Shown piece after piece: positions 54,081-63,562 of a stretch of 64,000 bases of DNA. Source of the stretch: Paenibacillus dauci (lineage in GTDB: Bacteria > Bacillota > Bacilli > Paenibacillales > Paenibacillaceae); contig NZ_KQ040798.1 of NCBI RefSeq assembly GCF_000971985.1, positions 62,001 through 126,000 on the forward strand. Reading direction: 5' to 3'. The notes beneath the pieces are model-generated. The model did not search any database and was not told where the DNA came from. It was given only the letters and a program-made list of their open reading frames with translations. The first letter of the stretch is position 1; the number at the start of each line of letters is the position of its first letter. The translations under genes were made by a program, and so were the position numbers.

Positions 54081-54665
54081 TTGAGTAATCTAATCGAACT
54101 ACATGCACGTACCCACGAACAGAAATCCCAGAACAAAAACCTGAGAAAAGAAGGCCGTATTCCAGCGATTGTATATGGTAAGGATTTTGGTAGCCGCTCT
54201 GTAAGTGTTGGTGAAAAAGCTCTGTTGCTTGCCATTAAAGAAAATGGACATGCTATCCTTAATGCCAGCATACCGGAGATTGGCAATAAGCCAGTGGTCA
54301 TTCAGAATATCCAGCGGGATGCTTTGACTAATAAAATTATCCATCTTGATTTTCATCAGTTGAATATGAACGTTACTATGGATTCTATGGTCACTATTCA
54401 TTTCGTCGGCGAACCGGCAGGCGTAAAAGCCGGCGGCAGTCTGCAAACGGAATTGTATGAAATCGAAACGCGTTGCATGCCTGACAAACTGCTGAGTTCC
54501 TTTGAAGTGGACATCAGTGGTATGGAAATTGGCGATAGCCTGCTCGTATCCGACCTGCAGCTTCATGAAGGCGTAGAAGTTCTATCCGAGCCGACCGCTG
54601 TTATGATTCGTGTAGCTTCACAGGTACAGGCAACTGAAGAAGCAGTAGAAGAACCTACGGCATAA
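54081..54665 (+). CDS. ribosomal protein L25/Ctc (copy 2)
   Basis: 194 residues, TTG start with CCAGGAGG 7 bases upstream. Same two-domain layout as copy 1 (N-L-R-K-E-G-R-I-P-A-I-V-Y-G at the N-domain, G-D-S-L-L-V-S-D-L-Q-L at the C-domain) but clearly diverged, with a shorter acidic tail. It may replace or compete with copy 1 on 5S rRNA under some condition; inference. Flanked by terminators on both sides, so it is its own unit. Confidence 0.92.
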   Translation: MSNLIELHARTHEQKSQNKNLRKEGRIPAIVYGKDFGSRSVSVGEKALLLAIKENGHAILNASIPEIGNKPVVIQNIQRDALTNKIIHLDFHQLNMNVTMDSMVTIHFVGEPAGVKAGGSLQTELYEIETRCMPDKLLSSFEVDISGMEIGDSLLVSDLQLHEGVEVLSEPTAVMIRVASQVQATEEAVEEPTA

Positions 54666-54697
54666 TGCAATTATCTATATGCTAATCGGCTTTGCAT

Positions 54698-54762
54698 AAA
54701 CAAGCACCTCCCAGTGTTCTCCATCGTATCTGACAGGAGAATTCGGGAAGTGCTTGTTTTTT
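54698..54762 (+). terminator. terminator of L25 copy 2
   Basis: AAACAAGCAC pairs with GTGCTTGTTT, with inner TCCC/GGGA and TTCTCC/GGAGAA pairs; T-run follows. Confidence 0.88.
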
Positions 54763-54834
54763 GTCGTACATCGGTATGTTCAGCAGCATATAAGACATAC
54801 GCCTTGGCAGAATCGAGAAGATTTATTTTATATT

Positions 54835-55554
54835 CTATTCAAGATCTGTTACTGGTGTCTGCACATCTTCATTAACAATCCCAATCATAAATCCGTCATA
54901 ACCCTTGCTGCCTAGCGTCTGTATAGCTGTAGCGGTAATACGCGGTTCGTCTGCCAGCATATCATAAAATGTCCGTACCCCTTTGATACGTGGATCACTG
55001 CTGTGACGGTTGATAATTTCTCCTTCACGAATCACATTGTCGCTAAAAATAACCGTACCCCGCCGGGAAAAGTGCAGTGCCCATTTCAGATAATGGGGAT
55101 TATTCGGTTTGTCCGCATCAATGAAAATAAAATCAAACGGCTCTATCTGTTCCTCCTCAAGCCGGGCCAGCTGCTCCAACGCATCTCCCTGTCTCAGTTC
55201 GATCTGCGGGGTAACACCTGCAAGCTCAAAATTGGCCCGGGCTGTATTGGCATGATGCTGATCCAGCTCCAGGGTAACAATTCTACCGTCTGTCGGCAGT
55301 GCATGTGCCATCCAGATCGTGCTGTACCCACCCAGTGTACCAATCTCCAGTATACGACGTGCGCCGGACATGCGAATCAGTAGCTGCAAAAACTGACCCT
55401 GAACCGGAGACACATCAAATGGCGGCAAATCTGCCTGATAATTATTGTCCCGTACCTGCTGCATCACCGGATCGATGAGAATCAATTTCTGCTCTACATA
55501 ATGGTCTACTTCGCTCCACTGATGTTCATGATCTGTCGAATATCCAATACTCAT
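54835..55554 (-). CDS. class I SAM-dependent O-methyltransferase (second)
   Basis: 239 residues. L-E-I-G-T-L-G-G-Y-S-T (about residue 70) binds AdoMet; F-D-F-I-F-I-D-A-D-K and S-D-N-V-I bring metal ligands, as in COMT-like family 3. Related to the enzyme at 36085 but longer at the N-terminus. It is divergent from a LysR gene, a pairing that suggests LysR control. Confidence 0.93.
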   Translation of the reverse strand: MSIGYSTDHEHQWSEVDHYVEQKLILIDPVMQQVRDNNYQADLPPFDVSPVQGQFLQLLIRMSGARRILEIGTLGGYSTIWMAHALPTDGRIVTLELDQHHANTARANFELAGVTPQIELRQGDALEQLARLEEEQIEPFDFIFIDADKPNNPHYLKWALHFSRRGTVIFSDNVIREGEIINRHSSDPRIKGVRTFYDMLADEPRITATAIQTLGSKGYDGFMIGIVNEDVQTPVTDLE

Positions 55555-55775
55555 GATAATCGCTCCCCTATACTGTTATTGTCGAGATCAGCATACCGGA
55601 CAGTATTTCGATCATTTTTCCTGACATGCTTCTAATCTCTACTACCAGCATAACGCTTGTAAAATGATAAATATAATATATCTTTATTAATTATTCATAT
55701 ATATAGGTTATGATTAATAGATCAGCGACTGTAGTTATACTCAATAATTATCTTCCAGGGAAAGGAGTATCTCCA

Positions 55776-56666
55776 ATGAATCTGCATGCACTTCGTTTAT
55801 TCCATACTATCGCAGCTACCGGTAATGTGACGCGCGCTGCTGAACAGCTCAATATTAGTCAGCCTGCGATTACCGCTCAGATCAAAAAGCTGGAAAAAGA
55901 ACTCCACCTTCAGCTGCTGCAGCCGATGGGTCGCGGGATTTCCCTGACAGCTGCTGGAAAAGATATTGCCAGTATGGCGGCTCGGCTGTTTGCAGTAGAG
56001 CAGCAGATCGAGCAGTTTTGTAAGCAGTACGAACAGGGGATCACCGGACAGATTACTCTGGCAGCGACTTATCTGCCCTCGCACTTTCTGCTGCCGGGCT
56101 GGCTATCCCGTTTCAAACGGCAGTACGAAGATGTGGAATTGACCATTCATACGACCAACTCGGCCGATGCATTGCATATGCTGACCCATGTGCAGGTTGA
56201 TCTGGCGATCTACGGCGGTGTACCAGAACGTGCCAATGAATGGATTGATATGGAGGAGCTTTTTCGGGATGAGCTGTGGTTTGTCGTAGCGCCGGATCAT
56301 CCGTTTGTCGATCGGCATATTTCACTGGCCGAGATGATGCAGCAGCCTTTTGTGATGCGGGAACAGGGCAGCTCTACACGCGAGCGTCTACTGTCTCTTT
56401 GCCGCACCTATAATCTGGCAGCACCGCGTATTACACTGCAGTTCAATGGACTGCATGAAGCGATTGAAGCGGTTATTGCCGGTTATGGAGCCAACTTTGT
56501 CTCTTCCGTGATTGTGCGAGAAAGAGTCAAACGCGGCGAATTATGCCGTGTGTATGTAGATGACGTTCAGCTGCATAATACGATTGCTGTCTGCACACGC
56601 AGTCAAGAGCCGCTTTCTGCGGCAGCCCGCCATTTTATCGAATTGGTTCGGGAACATCCTTTTTAA
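55776..56666 (+). CDS. LysR family transcriptional regulator
   Basis: 296 residues from ATG 55776 (AAAGGAG 8 bases upstream). The HTH A-L-R-L-F-H-T-I-A and N-V-T-R-A-A-E-Q-L-N-I-S-Q-P-A-I is classic; the rest is the periplasmic-binding-like sensor domain. Transcribed away from the O-methyltransferase gene with a 220-base AT-rich gap; the effector is unknown. Confidence 0.94.
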   Translation: MNLHALRLFHTIAATGNVTRAAEQLNISQPAITAQIKKLEKELHLQLLQPMGRGISLTAAGKDIASMAARLFAVEQQIEQFCKQYEQGITGQITLAATYLPSHFLLPGWLSRFKRQYEDVELTIHTTNSADALHMLTHVQVDLAIYGGVPERANEWIDMEELFRDELWFVVAPDHPFVDRHISLAEMMQQPFVMREQGSSTRERLLSLCRTYNLAAPRITLQFNGLHEAIEAVIAGYGANFVSSVIVRERVKRGELCRVYVDDVQLHNTIAVCTRSQEPLSAAARHFIELVREHPF

Positions 56667-56679
56667 AAATGAACCAAAA

Positions 56680-56731
56680 AAAATCTCCCGGCACCTTTTA
56701 TCCAATCGGATATCGGTGTACGGGAGATTTT
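56680..56731. terminator. bidirectional terminator
   Basis: AAAATCTCCCG pairs with CGGGAGATTTT, with inner pairs; A- and T-runs on both sides. Shared by lysR and fruA. Confidence 0.88.
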
Positions 56732-56742
56732 ATTTTTTAGTA

Positions 56743-58773
56743 TTATGCAGCTGTTTTCTTGGTTTCAGTCATTTTTTGCTGTACTGATTTTTTCCAGATA
56801 CCCAGCACCAGTGCAGAGATAACAGCACCGATAATAACTGCCAGCAGGAATAACATTGCCGCTACGAGGTTGCTGCCACTTCCGTTGTTCGCCAGGGCAG
56901 CTACGAAGATACCGCCGTGTGGAGCCGGCAGATTGATATGCCAGAACTGGGTCAGACCGCCTGCTACAGCAGAACCAATAATACATGAAGTCAGTACGCG
57001 CAGCGGGTCAGCTGCCGCGAATGGAATCGCACCTTCGGTGATGAAGGACAGACCGAGTACATAGTTGGTTACACCGGATTTGCGTTCTTGCTCAGTGAAT
57101 TTATTTTTGAAGAAGGTTGTAGCCAGGGCAATTGCCAGTGGAGGCACCATACCCCCTGCCATAACAGCAGCCATCATCAGACCATTTGTATTGCCACTGG
57201 AAGTGAATACACCGATAGCAAACGCATAGGCTGCCTTGTTGAAAGGTCCACCCATATCGATTGACATCATACCGCCCAGGATCAGACCGAGAATAATTGC
57301 ATTACCAGTTCCCAGATTGTTCAGTACATCAACAAGCCAAGTGTTAATCCATCCGAAGATCGGATCGAATAGATAGAACATAATTGTACCGGTAATTAAC
57401 AGACCCAGTACAGGGTACAGAAGAATCGGTTTTAATCCGTCAATGGCTTTGGGCAGACCGGCCAGCAGCTTGCGAAGACCAATAACTACATAACCAGCCA
57501 GGAAACCGGCAGCCAGACCGCCAAGGAAACCGGCATTGGAGTGAACGGCCATCAGACCGCCGACCATACCAGGCATGAGTGCCGGACGATCACCAATACT
57601 CATTGCGATAAAACCAGCCAGAATCGGAATCAGGAAGAAGAATGCGCCTTCTCCGCCACCGATTGTCTGCAGCAGTTGGAAGAGTGGATTGTTCTCACCT
57701 GCTGTCTGCTCGATCAGGAAGGAGATTGCCAGCAGGATACCACCACCGACAACGAACGGCAGCATATGGGAGATACCATTCATCAAGTCTTTGTAGATTT
57801 TGCTGCCTACGCTTGTTTTCTCCTGGGATGCTCCTGTTTCGCCGGACGATTTACCACCCGAGCTGCGGTATGTTGGCGCATCACCTTTCATGGCTTTGGT
57901 AATCAGTTCTTCGGTTTTGCGGATACCGTCGCTTACCGGTCTTTGCAATACAGGTTTGCCGTCAAAGCGATCCATCTCGACCTTTTTATCGGCTGCTACG
58001 ATAACACCGCTTGCGCGACGAATCTCATCTTCAGTCAGAACGTTTTGTACGCCTTCGGAACCGTTGGTTTCTACGCGTATTTCCACGCCCATTTCCTGGG
58101 CTTTTTTGATCAGTGCATCTTCTGCCATAAAGGTATGCGCGATACCGGTAGGACATGCCGTAACGGCTACAACGAACGGCTGGCTTGCCGCATTGCCGGT
58201 CAGCATCTCACCTGCCTGCTGCTCGCGTGTATTTTCTTGCTGCTGTTCGCTGGCTTTGGCTGCTTCCGCTTCTTTGGCTGCCTTCGCTGCTTTTTTCGCT
58301 TCTTCTTTGGCATCGGCTTCTGCCTGCTTCTCATCGAACAGGGTAGCGACTTCATCCGGTGTCTGCGTATTCATCAATTGGGCAATGAAATCGCTATCAA
58401 TGAGCAGCTTGGACAATGCAGCAAGTGTACGCAGATGGGTGTTCGCTGCGCCTTCCGGAGCTGCGATCATAAAGAACAGATGCGCCGGTTCACCGTCCAG
58501 GGATTCATAATCAACGCCACGCGGGCTTTTGGCAAATACAACCGTTGGTTCATTTACTGCTCTGGTCTTCGCATGCGGCATTGCGATGCCGCCGCCAATA
58601 CCCGTACTGGATTCCCCTTCACGTTTCAGGATCATTTCCTTGAACAGGATCGGATCGTTAATGCGGCCGCTCGACGTCAGGCTGGCGATCAGCTCATCAA
58701 TAGCAGCTTCCTTTGTTACCGCCTGCAGGTCCATGATCATGACCTCTTTGATCATCAGGTCTGTAATTCTCAT
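56743..58773 (-). CDS. fruA: PTS fructose transporter EIIABC
   Basis: 676 residues from ATG 58773 (AAGGGAG upstream). IIA (1-145) with the histidine in A-M-P-H-A-K; an Ala/Glu/Lys-rich linker (about 150-195); IIB with T-A-C-P-T-G-I-A-H-T (about residue 205); IIC from about 330 with I-T-E-G-A-I-P-F-A. It imports fructose as fructose 1-phosphate. Last gene of fruR-fruK-fruA. Confidence 0.96.
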   Translation of the reverse strand: MRITDLMIKEVMIMDLQAVTKEAAIDELIASLTSSGRINDPILFKEMILKREGESSTGIGGGIAMPHAKTRAVNEPTVVFAKSPRGVDYESLDGEPAHLFFMIAAPEGAANTHLRTLAALSKLLIDSDFIAQLMNTQTPDEVATLFDEKQAEADAKEEAKKAAKAAKEAEAAKASEQQQENTREQQAGEMLTGNAASQPFVVAVTACPTGIAHTFMAEDALIKKAQEMGVEIRVETNGSEGVQNVLTEDEIRRASGVIVAADKKVEMDRFDGKPVLQRPVSDGIRKTEELITKAMKGDAPTYRSSGGKSSGETGASQEKTSVGSKIYKDLMNGISHMLPFVVGGGILLAISFLIEQTAGENNPLFQLLQTIGGGEGAFFFLIPILAGFIAMSIGDRPALMPGMVGGLMAVHSNAGFLGGLAAGFLAGYVVIGLRKLLAGLPKAIDGLKPILLYPVLGLLITGTIMFYLFDPIFGWINTWLVDVLNNLGTGNAIILGLILGGMMSIDMGGPFNKAAYAFAIGVFTSSGNTNGLMMAAVMAGGMVPPLAIALATTFFKNKFTEQERKSGVTNYVLGLSFITEGAIPFAAADPLRVLTSCIIGSAVAGGLTQFWHINLPAPHGGIFVAALANNGSGSNLVAAMLFLLAVIIGAVISALVLGIWKKSVQQKMTETKKTAA

Positions 58774-58846
58774 TGTGTACACTCCCTTAATGTCAATCAT
58801 CCTCTGCCGCTGTACAGGCGGCGGAAGATGTTAATATGAATACTTT

Positions 58847-59758
58847 TTAGACTTTGTTAATACTTACCTGTGGCAATAGTTCATCAATCTTGGCACGATC
58901 GGCCAGATCATCGGAGAATGCAGTCGCACTGCCCGAGGCTACTCCTGTACGGAAAGCTTCCAGTGGATCACCATTCAATACTAGCGTACCGACAAATCCA
59001 CCGATCATCGAATCGCCTGCACCGACCGAGTTTTTCACCTGTCCCATGGGAACATTGGCATGATAGACTTCGTCAGCCGTGATAAACAAGGCCCCTTCGC
59101 CTGCCATGGAAATGAGTACGTTTTTGGCTCCTGCTTCCAGCAGCTTGCGTCCGTAGGTAACGATTTCTTCACGAGTGCTGATCGTTACGCCAAACAGTTC
59201 AGCCAGCTCATGATGATTTGGCTTCACGAGAAGCGGACCATGCGGCAGAGCTTCCAGCAGTGCCTTGCCTGTCGTATCAATTACGAACTCGGCACCAGCC
59301 TGATGGCAAACTTCGATCAGACGATCATAGAAATCGCTGCCGAGTGAAGGTGGTACACTACCGGACAATACGAGCACATCACCTTTGGTAAGAGTGGACA
59401 ATTTGCTCACCAGCTGATCTGCTTCTGCTGCTGTAATAGCAGGACCCAGACCATTGATCTCGGTTTCATCGCCGTGCTTGAGCTTGACATTGATCCGTGT
59501 ATCGTCGGCAATTGTAACAAAATCCGTCTTGATGGAATCCTGCTGCAGCTTGTCTTCAATATAACGACCGGTAAATCCGCCGAGGAATCCAATCGCTGTA
59601 TTATCCGCACCGAGTTGATTCAGGATACGGGATACATTGATTCCTTTTCCGCCGGGAAGCTTCAGATCACGTTTCATACGATTCAAATCGCCAAGCTTGA
59701 GTTCGTCCACTTCCACGATGTAATCGATAGAAGGGTTGAGTGTCACTGTGTATATCAT
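58847..59758 (-). CDS. fruK: 1-phosphofructokinase
   Basis: 303 residues, PfkB fold. G-G-K-G-I-N-V-S-R (about residue 37) and the C-terminal G-A-G-D-S-M-I-G-G with the catalytic aspartate are intact. It turns fructose 1-phosphate into fructose 1,6-bisphosphate. Starts 2 bases after fruR (GAGGG lies inside its end) and precedes fruA by 73 bases. Confidence 0.96.
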   Translation of the reverse strand: MIYTVTLNPSIDYIVEVDELKLGDLNRMKRDLKLPGGKGINVSRILNQLGADNTAIGFLGGFTGRYIEDKLQQDSIKTDFVTIADDTRINVKLKHGDETEINGLGPAITAAEADQLVSKLSTLTKGDVLVLSGSVPPSLGSDFYDRLIEVCHQAGAEFVIDTTGKALLEALPHGPLLVKPNHHELAELFGVTISTREEIVTYGRKLLEAGAKNVLISMAGEGALFITADEVYHANVPMGQVKNSVGAGDSMIGGFVGTLVLNGDPLEAFRTGVASGSATAFSDDLADRAKIDELLPQVSINKV

Positions 59759-59760
59759 AG

Positions 59761-60507
59761 TTATCCCTCGATTATTTTAGTTTTATTCATGATGGTCGGG
59801 CGCGAATGTTCCGGCACCGATTCGGTAATAAGTACAGCATCATCCAGATCCAGCAGTTTGGCAAAAGTAACTTCGCCGATCTTGCTCGAATCAGCAAGCA
59901 CATACGTATGAGCAGCCAGTTCGTGAGCACGACGCTTAATCATGGCTTCTTCCGGATCAGGCGTCGTATAGCCCATATCCGCGTCTACACCATTTGCTCC
60001 CAGAAAACATTTGTCAAACCGGAAGTTATCTATATTTTGCAAAGCCATACTGCCGATCACTGCCTTGGTATGAATCTTCATCATACCGCCAAGCAGATAG
60101 CTGCGAATTCGCTTGCTGACAAGCGCTTCGACATGAGACAGACCATTGGTCACTACGGTAACATCCTTGGCTTCAATATAAGGTATCATCGCCAGGGTCG
60201 TAGTACCTGCATCCAGATAGACACATTCGCCATCTTCAATCTCATGAGCAGCCAACCGGGCAATTATACTCTTTTGGTGAACGTTTGTGAATGTTTTTTC
60301 TTCCATGCCGGGTTCCTGCGTTTTCTGATTCAGCAGTGTGGCGCCCCCATGGATACGCTTGAGCAGCTGGCGTCCTTCCAGGTCGATCAAATCGCGTCGT
60401 ATCGTTGATTCAGAAGCTCCAAGTACATCAACAAGCTCCTGCAATTTGACGATACCACGTTCCTGTAAGCGCTCTATAATCAGATTGTAGCGTTCCTCTG
60501 TAAGCAT
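59761..60507 (-). CDS. fruR: DeoR family fructose operon repressor
   Basis: 248 residues from ATG 60507 (GGAGG 7 bases upstream); upstream in-frame codons overlap the Shine-Dalgarno. HTH K-L-Q-E-L-V-D-V-L-G-A-S-E-S-T-I-R-R-D-L; sensor region with D-A-G-T-T-T and D-S-S-K. It probably answers to fructose 1-phosphate. Upstream repeats at 60568-60623 are candidate operators. Confidence 0.93.
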   Translation of the reverse strand: MLTEERYNLIIERLQERGIVKLQELVDVLGASESTIRRDLIDLEGRQLLKRIHGGATLLNQKTQEPGMEEKTFTNVHQKSIIARLAAHEIEDGECVYLDAGTTTLAMIPYIEAKDVTVVTNGLSHVEALVSKRIRSYLLGGMMKIHTKAVIGSMALQNIDNFRFDKCFLGANGVDADMGYTTPDPEEAMIKRRAHELAAHTYVLADSSKIGEVTFAKLLDLDDAVLITESVPEHSRPTIMNKTKIIEG

Positions 60508-60567
60508 ATTCATTCCTCCAACTGCTTTTAATACTACCACAATGCTGACAAAAAACAATCACTCTCC

Positions 60568-60623
60568 TTCAAAAATATTCAAAAAGTTTCACGGTTCGAC
60601 GTTTTTCGTTCACAATTTTGAAC
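60568..60623. promoter_or_regulatory. candidate FruR operators
   Basis: TTCA begins at 60568, 60578 and 60588 (exact 10-bp steps), and an inverted repeat GTTCA-N6-TGAAC lies at 60608-60623. Both fit DeoR-type binding. Confidence 0.5.
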
Positions 60624-60693
60624 ACAAGGAAAAAACTTACACTTTACTATGTATTTATCGGCAGAAACTGAGGTAATTCATAGTTTTATATAC

Positions 60694-60722
60694 AAAAAAA
60701 GCCAACAGCAGCAGCCGTCGGC
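60694..60722 (-). terminator. terminator of the lipoprotein gene
   Basis: Minus strand GCCGAC pairs with GTTGGC (one G-T pair) and is followed by seven T. The rest of 60624-60905 holds no gene. Confidence 0.7.
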
Positions 60723-60905
60723 AATTGTAACCTATAGAAGCAAAAGGATGAGGCAATGAACTTTGATAAAGATCTGCTCATTATGAAAAAACAAACAGCA
60801 GACAGTCTCCCATTCCGGAGAACAAGTTACAGGTTCTGCCGTTAATTGTCCCATTATATATTCCGAATTGCTATACAAATAGCGAGATCAAAGTGCCCCA
60901 TTTTT

Positions 60906-61592
60906 TTATTTTGCCTGAATACTCGCAAGAGAATCGTAGGCGAGCGGGTTGAACAATCCGCCTTCTTCTCCGACTGGTTGGTTCATGCGGAAAATATAAC
61001 CTTGCTCTCCCTTCGGTTCCCAAACGACATAATTTTTCAGCAGCTTTTCATTACCCGCTTGCAGGAACAGAGGTGCATTGGTCAGCGGTTCTCCGATGGT
61101 ATCACCGCTGTATTCCCGTACTTCACTCGTTGCAGCCAGCTCCTTTTTGCCCTGTTGGCGGAGTTCGTCCAGATTGAAGTCTGCCGGAAGTGTTTCAATC
61201 TCGGCATAGTATTCAGGATTGGATTTCAAAAATAGACGATTATTCTTCAATTGAAGCTCTTCATATACATATAGTGAATAACCCTCTCCCTCTGTCAACA
61301 CGGCACGATGCTTGCTCAGTTCGCCATTAATCAGCATTTCATTAGTCTGGGTCTGTGGACGCTCGGCAGATGCAGATTCACTATTGTCCTGTTGTACTTC
61401 CATACCAGCTTCTCCGGATTGTTCCCCACTGGTGTTGCCAGTCTCTTTGTCCGATGCTGCTGGATCGGCTGTGCCGGAATCTGCTGCAGGTGGTGCAGGA
61501 ACTGGCGCCGATGCCTTTTCACTGCATGCGGTGAGTGCTGTACTCAGCAGCAGCGCAGACAGTCCTATCGTATACAAATGGTTGATTTTCAT
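60906..61592 (-). CDS. lipoprotein of unknown function
   Basis: 228 residues. Signal peptide with lipobox L-T-A-C at residues 20-23. Residues 25-85 are a low-complexity linker rich in S, A, P, E and Q; the C-terminal 140 residues are a folded, unknown domain. GGAGG lies about 7 bases before the ATG. Single gene; surface location is inferred from the lipobox. Confidence 0.8.
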   Translation of the reverse strand: MKINHLYTIGLSALLLSTALTACSEKASAPVPAPPAADSGTADPAASDKETGNTSGEQSGEAGMEVQQDNSESASAERPQTQTNEMLINGELSKHRAVLTEGEGYSLYVYEELQLKNNRLFLKSNPEYYAEIETLPADFNLDELRQQGKKELAATSEVREYSGDTIGEPLTNAPLFLQAGNEKLLKNYVVWEPKGEQGYIFRMNQPVGEEGGLFNPLAYDSLASIQAK

Positions 61593-61749
61593 CTCTATTT
61601 CCTCCTTGTGTGGCTATTCCTGACTGTGCCCTGATCCATGTGCAGACAGGTGTATATAAAGAAAGACACTTCAAGGCAGCGAAAAGTTACACTTTTTATT
61701 ATTTGCCTTGTTCATCTTATATGGACAACCCGAATACAAGCATGCCAAA

Positions 61750-61773
61750 AAGACATACACAGAGATATGTCTT
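61750..61773 (-). terminator. terminator of the GH43 gene
   Basis: AAGACATA pairs with TATGTCTT; TTTT follows on the minus strand. Confidence 0.65.
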
Positions 61774-61856
61774 GATGGATAATACCTATATTATTTTAAT
61801 TCTAATTACCGTTTTGTGGTCAGGACAGCAAAGCCAACTGAGCAAAAATATCTGCT

Positions 61857-63542
61857 TTACCGATCCTGTCCCTGATAGCGAAAATGACTAAAATCCGCAT
61901 GACTTCCTCTGAATTGATACATATCATGGGCAGCAATGCCTACAAAATTGCCTGTGAAGCCACCCGACAGAAAATGGATATTTTCCGGCGCATACAGCGG
62001 CTGCCAGTTCGGCTGATCAGAAGCTGTACCGATGCCATAATAGAATTGTGCCTGCGTCTCATGGACCTCCACACCCAAATGAACCACACCTTGATCCGGA
62101 ATTACAATATATTCCGGGAGCAGACTGAACTGATCGGCAGCGCACTTCATCAGACGGATCACCCTGCGATGGTCTTCACGGCTCACATACGCATAGAGAT
62201 AATTGTCTTCATTTAGATAAAGCAGCAGCCCGGCCATTTGTAAATACTGCTGTGGATCATACTCAAGCGCAGTCTCTGCACGGAAATGCTTATCCTGCTG
62301 GCGTAAGGCAAGCAGATGATGGTGGAACAGGGTCTGGATTGACTCACCGGCTGTCAAACGTAGATAGCCAGGTCTTGCCGTCAGAGAACACCAACTCTCA
62401 TCTGCGAGAATACGCAGGGTATTCCACTCCGGTCGCAGCTGTTGACTGTCAAAGGAATCTTCGAATGTCCACTGTGACTTCTGTGCAGCAGGGTCGCTAG
62501 CAGCCGTCGATGCTGTAGTTCCATTAGCTTCTCTTAAATCGGCTGTTGTATCTGCTGATTGGTCTGTATGATAGCTGCGCGGAGCAGCAATTTGCACATG
62601 AGGCAGATGACCACCACCCGTCAAACGCAGCCATCCCTGCTCATCCCAGTACACCTGCTGCAGAGCTGTCTCTCTGCCCAGGATCGCATACTGTCCTTCT
62701 ACCGGGCGGGTACACAGGTGAGCCATATACCATTCTCCATCAGGTGTCTCGACCAGACTGCCGTGTCCTGCACATTGCAGCGGCCAGTCGGGATGACTGC
62801 TGGAGGTCATCATCGGATTATGCGGATCGACTTTATACGGACCGAGCAGTTCTCTGGAGCGTGCTACTGTCACCGAATGTCCGCTGCCGGTACCTCCCTC
62901 GGCCGTGATCAGATAGTAATAACCATCCTTTTTATAAATATGCGGAGCTTCCGTTTTCTTGAGCGGGGTACAGTCAAACAGTTTGACTGGCTCGCCGATC
63001 AGTCTGCCCTGCTCATGATCATATTCTTGGATAACAATGCCGCTGGATTTATTACCTTCGGTGATCCGGTAATCCCAGAGTGCGTTAAGCAGCCATTTCC
63101 GTCCATCGTCATCATGAAAGAGAGAAGGATCAAATCCACTGCTGTTCAGATATACCGGCTCGGACCAGGGGCCACGAATATCAGGGGCTGTAATCAGATA
63201 ATTGTGATCATCTTTGAAAGGACGTTTGGTGCTTTTGACATCGGTATAGAGCAGATAGAACCGATCATCCCGATAGCTTAGCTGCGGCGCCCAGATGCTG
63301 CAGTTTTTGGGATTGCCTCTCAGGTCTACCTGATCAGTCAGAACATCTGTGCAATAGGTCCACTCTACCAGGTCACGTGATTCATATACCCTCACCCCAG
63401 GCAGCCATTCAAAAGACGAGACTACAATATAATACATCTCTCCTACCCGCAAAATACATGGATCCGGATTGAATCCGCGCAGAATCGGATTGATAATCAT
63501 TTGCTGTGCGGTTTCTGCGATCGTCGTGTCTGCTGCTTTCAT
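61857..63542 (-). CDS. glycoside hydrolase family 43 protein (xylosidase/arabinofuranosidase type)
   Basis: 561 residues from ATG 63542 (AAAGGAAG 6 bases upstream); the frame is open to 63644 but overlaps the pectinesterase end. The three acids of the five-bladed propeller are visible: D in F-N-P-D-P, D in G-F-D-P-S-L-F and E in K-T-E-A-P-H. A C-terminal beta-sandwich of about 200 residues follows, as in GH43 xylosidases. No signal peptide, so it acts inside the cell on imported oligosaccharides. Follows the pectinesterase gene by 20 bases. Confidence 0.92.
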   Translation of the reverse strand: MKAADTTIAETAQQMIINPILRGFNPDPCILRVGEMYYIVVSSFEWLPGVRVYESRDLVEWTYCTDVLTDQVDLRGNPKNCSIWAPQLSYRDDRFYLLYTDVKSTKRPFKDDHNYLITAPDIRGPWSEPVYLNSSGFDPSLFHDDDGRKWLLNALWDYRITEGNKSSGIVIQEYDHEQGRLIGEPVKLFDCTPLKKTEAPHIYKKDGYYYLITAEGGTGSGHSVTVARSRELLGPYKVDPHNPMMTSSSHPDWPLQCAGHGSLVETPDGEWYMAHLCTRPVEGQYAILGRETALQQVYWDEQGWLRLTGGGHLPHVQIAAPRSYHTDQSADTTADLREANGTTASTAASDPAAQKSQWTFEDSFDSQQLRPEWNTLRILADESWCSLTARPGYLRLTAGESIQTLFHHHLLALRQQDKHFRAETALEYDPQQYLQMAGLLLYLNEDNYLYAYVSREDHRRVIRLMKCAADQFSLLPEYIVIPDQGVVHLGVEVHETQAQFYYGIGTASDQPNWQPLYAPENIHFLSGGFTGNFVGIAAHDMYQFRGSHADFSHFRYQGQDR

Positions 63543-63562
63543 AAAGCACTTCCTTTCCGATT

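Noticed and set aside
57541-58839. Long plus-strand frame of 432 codons opposite fruA
   Set aside because: It is the antisense frame of a highly conserved PTS gene; rich in Cys, Phe and His, without Shine-Dalgarno or family match.
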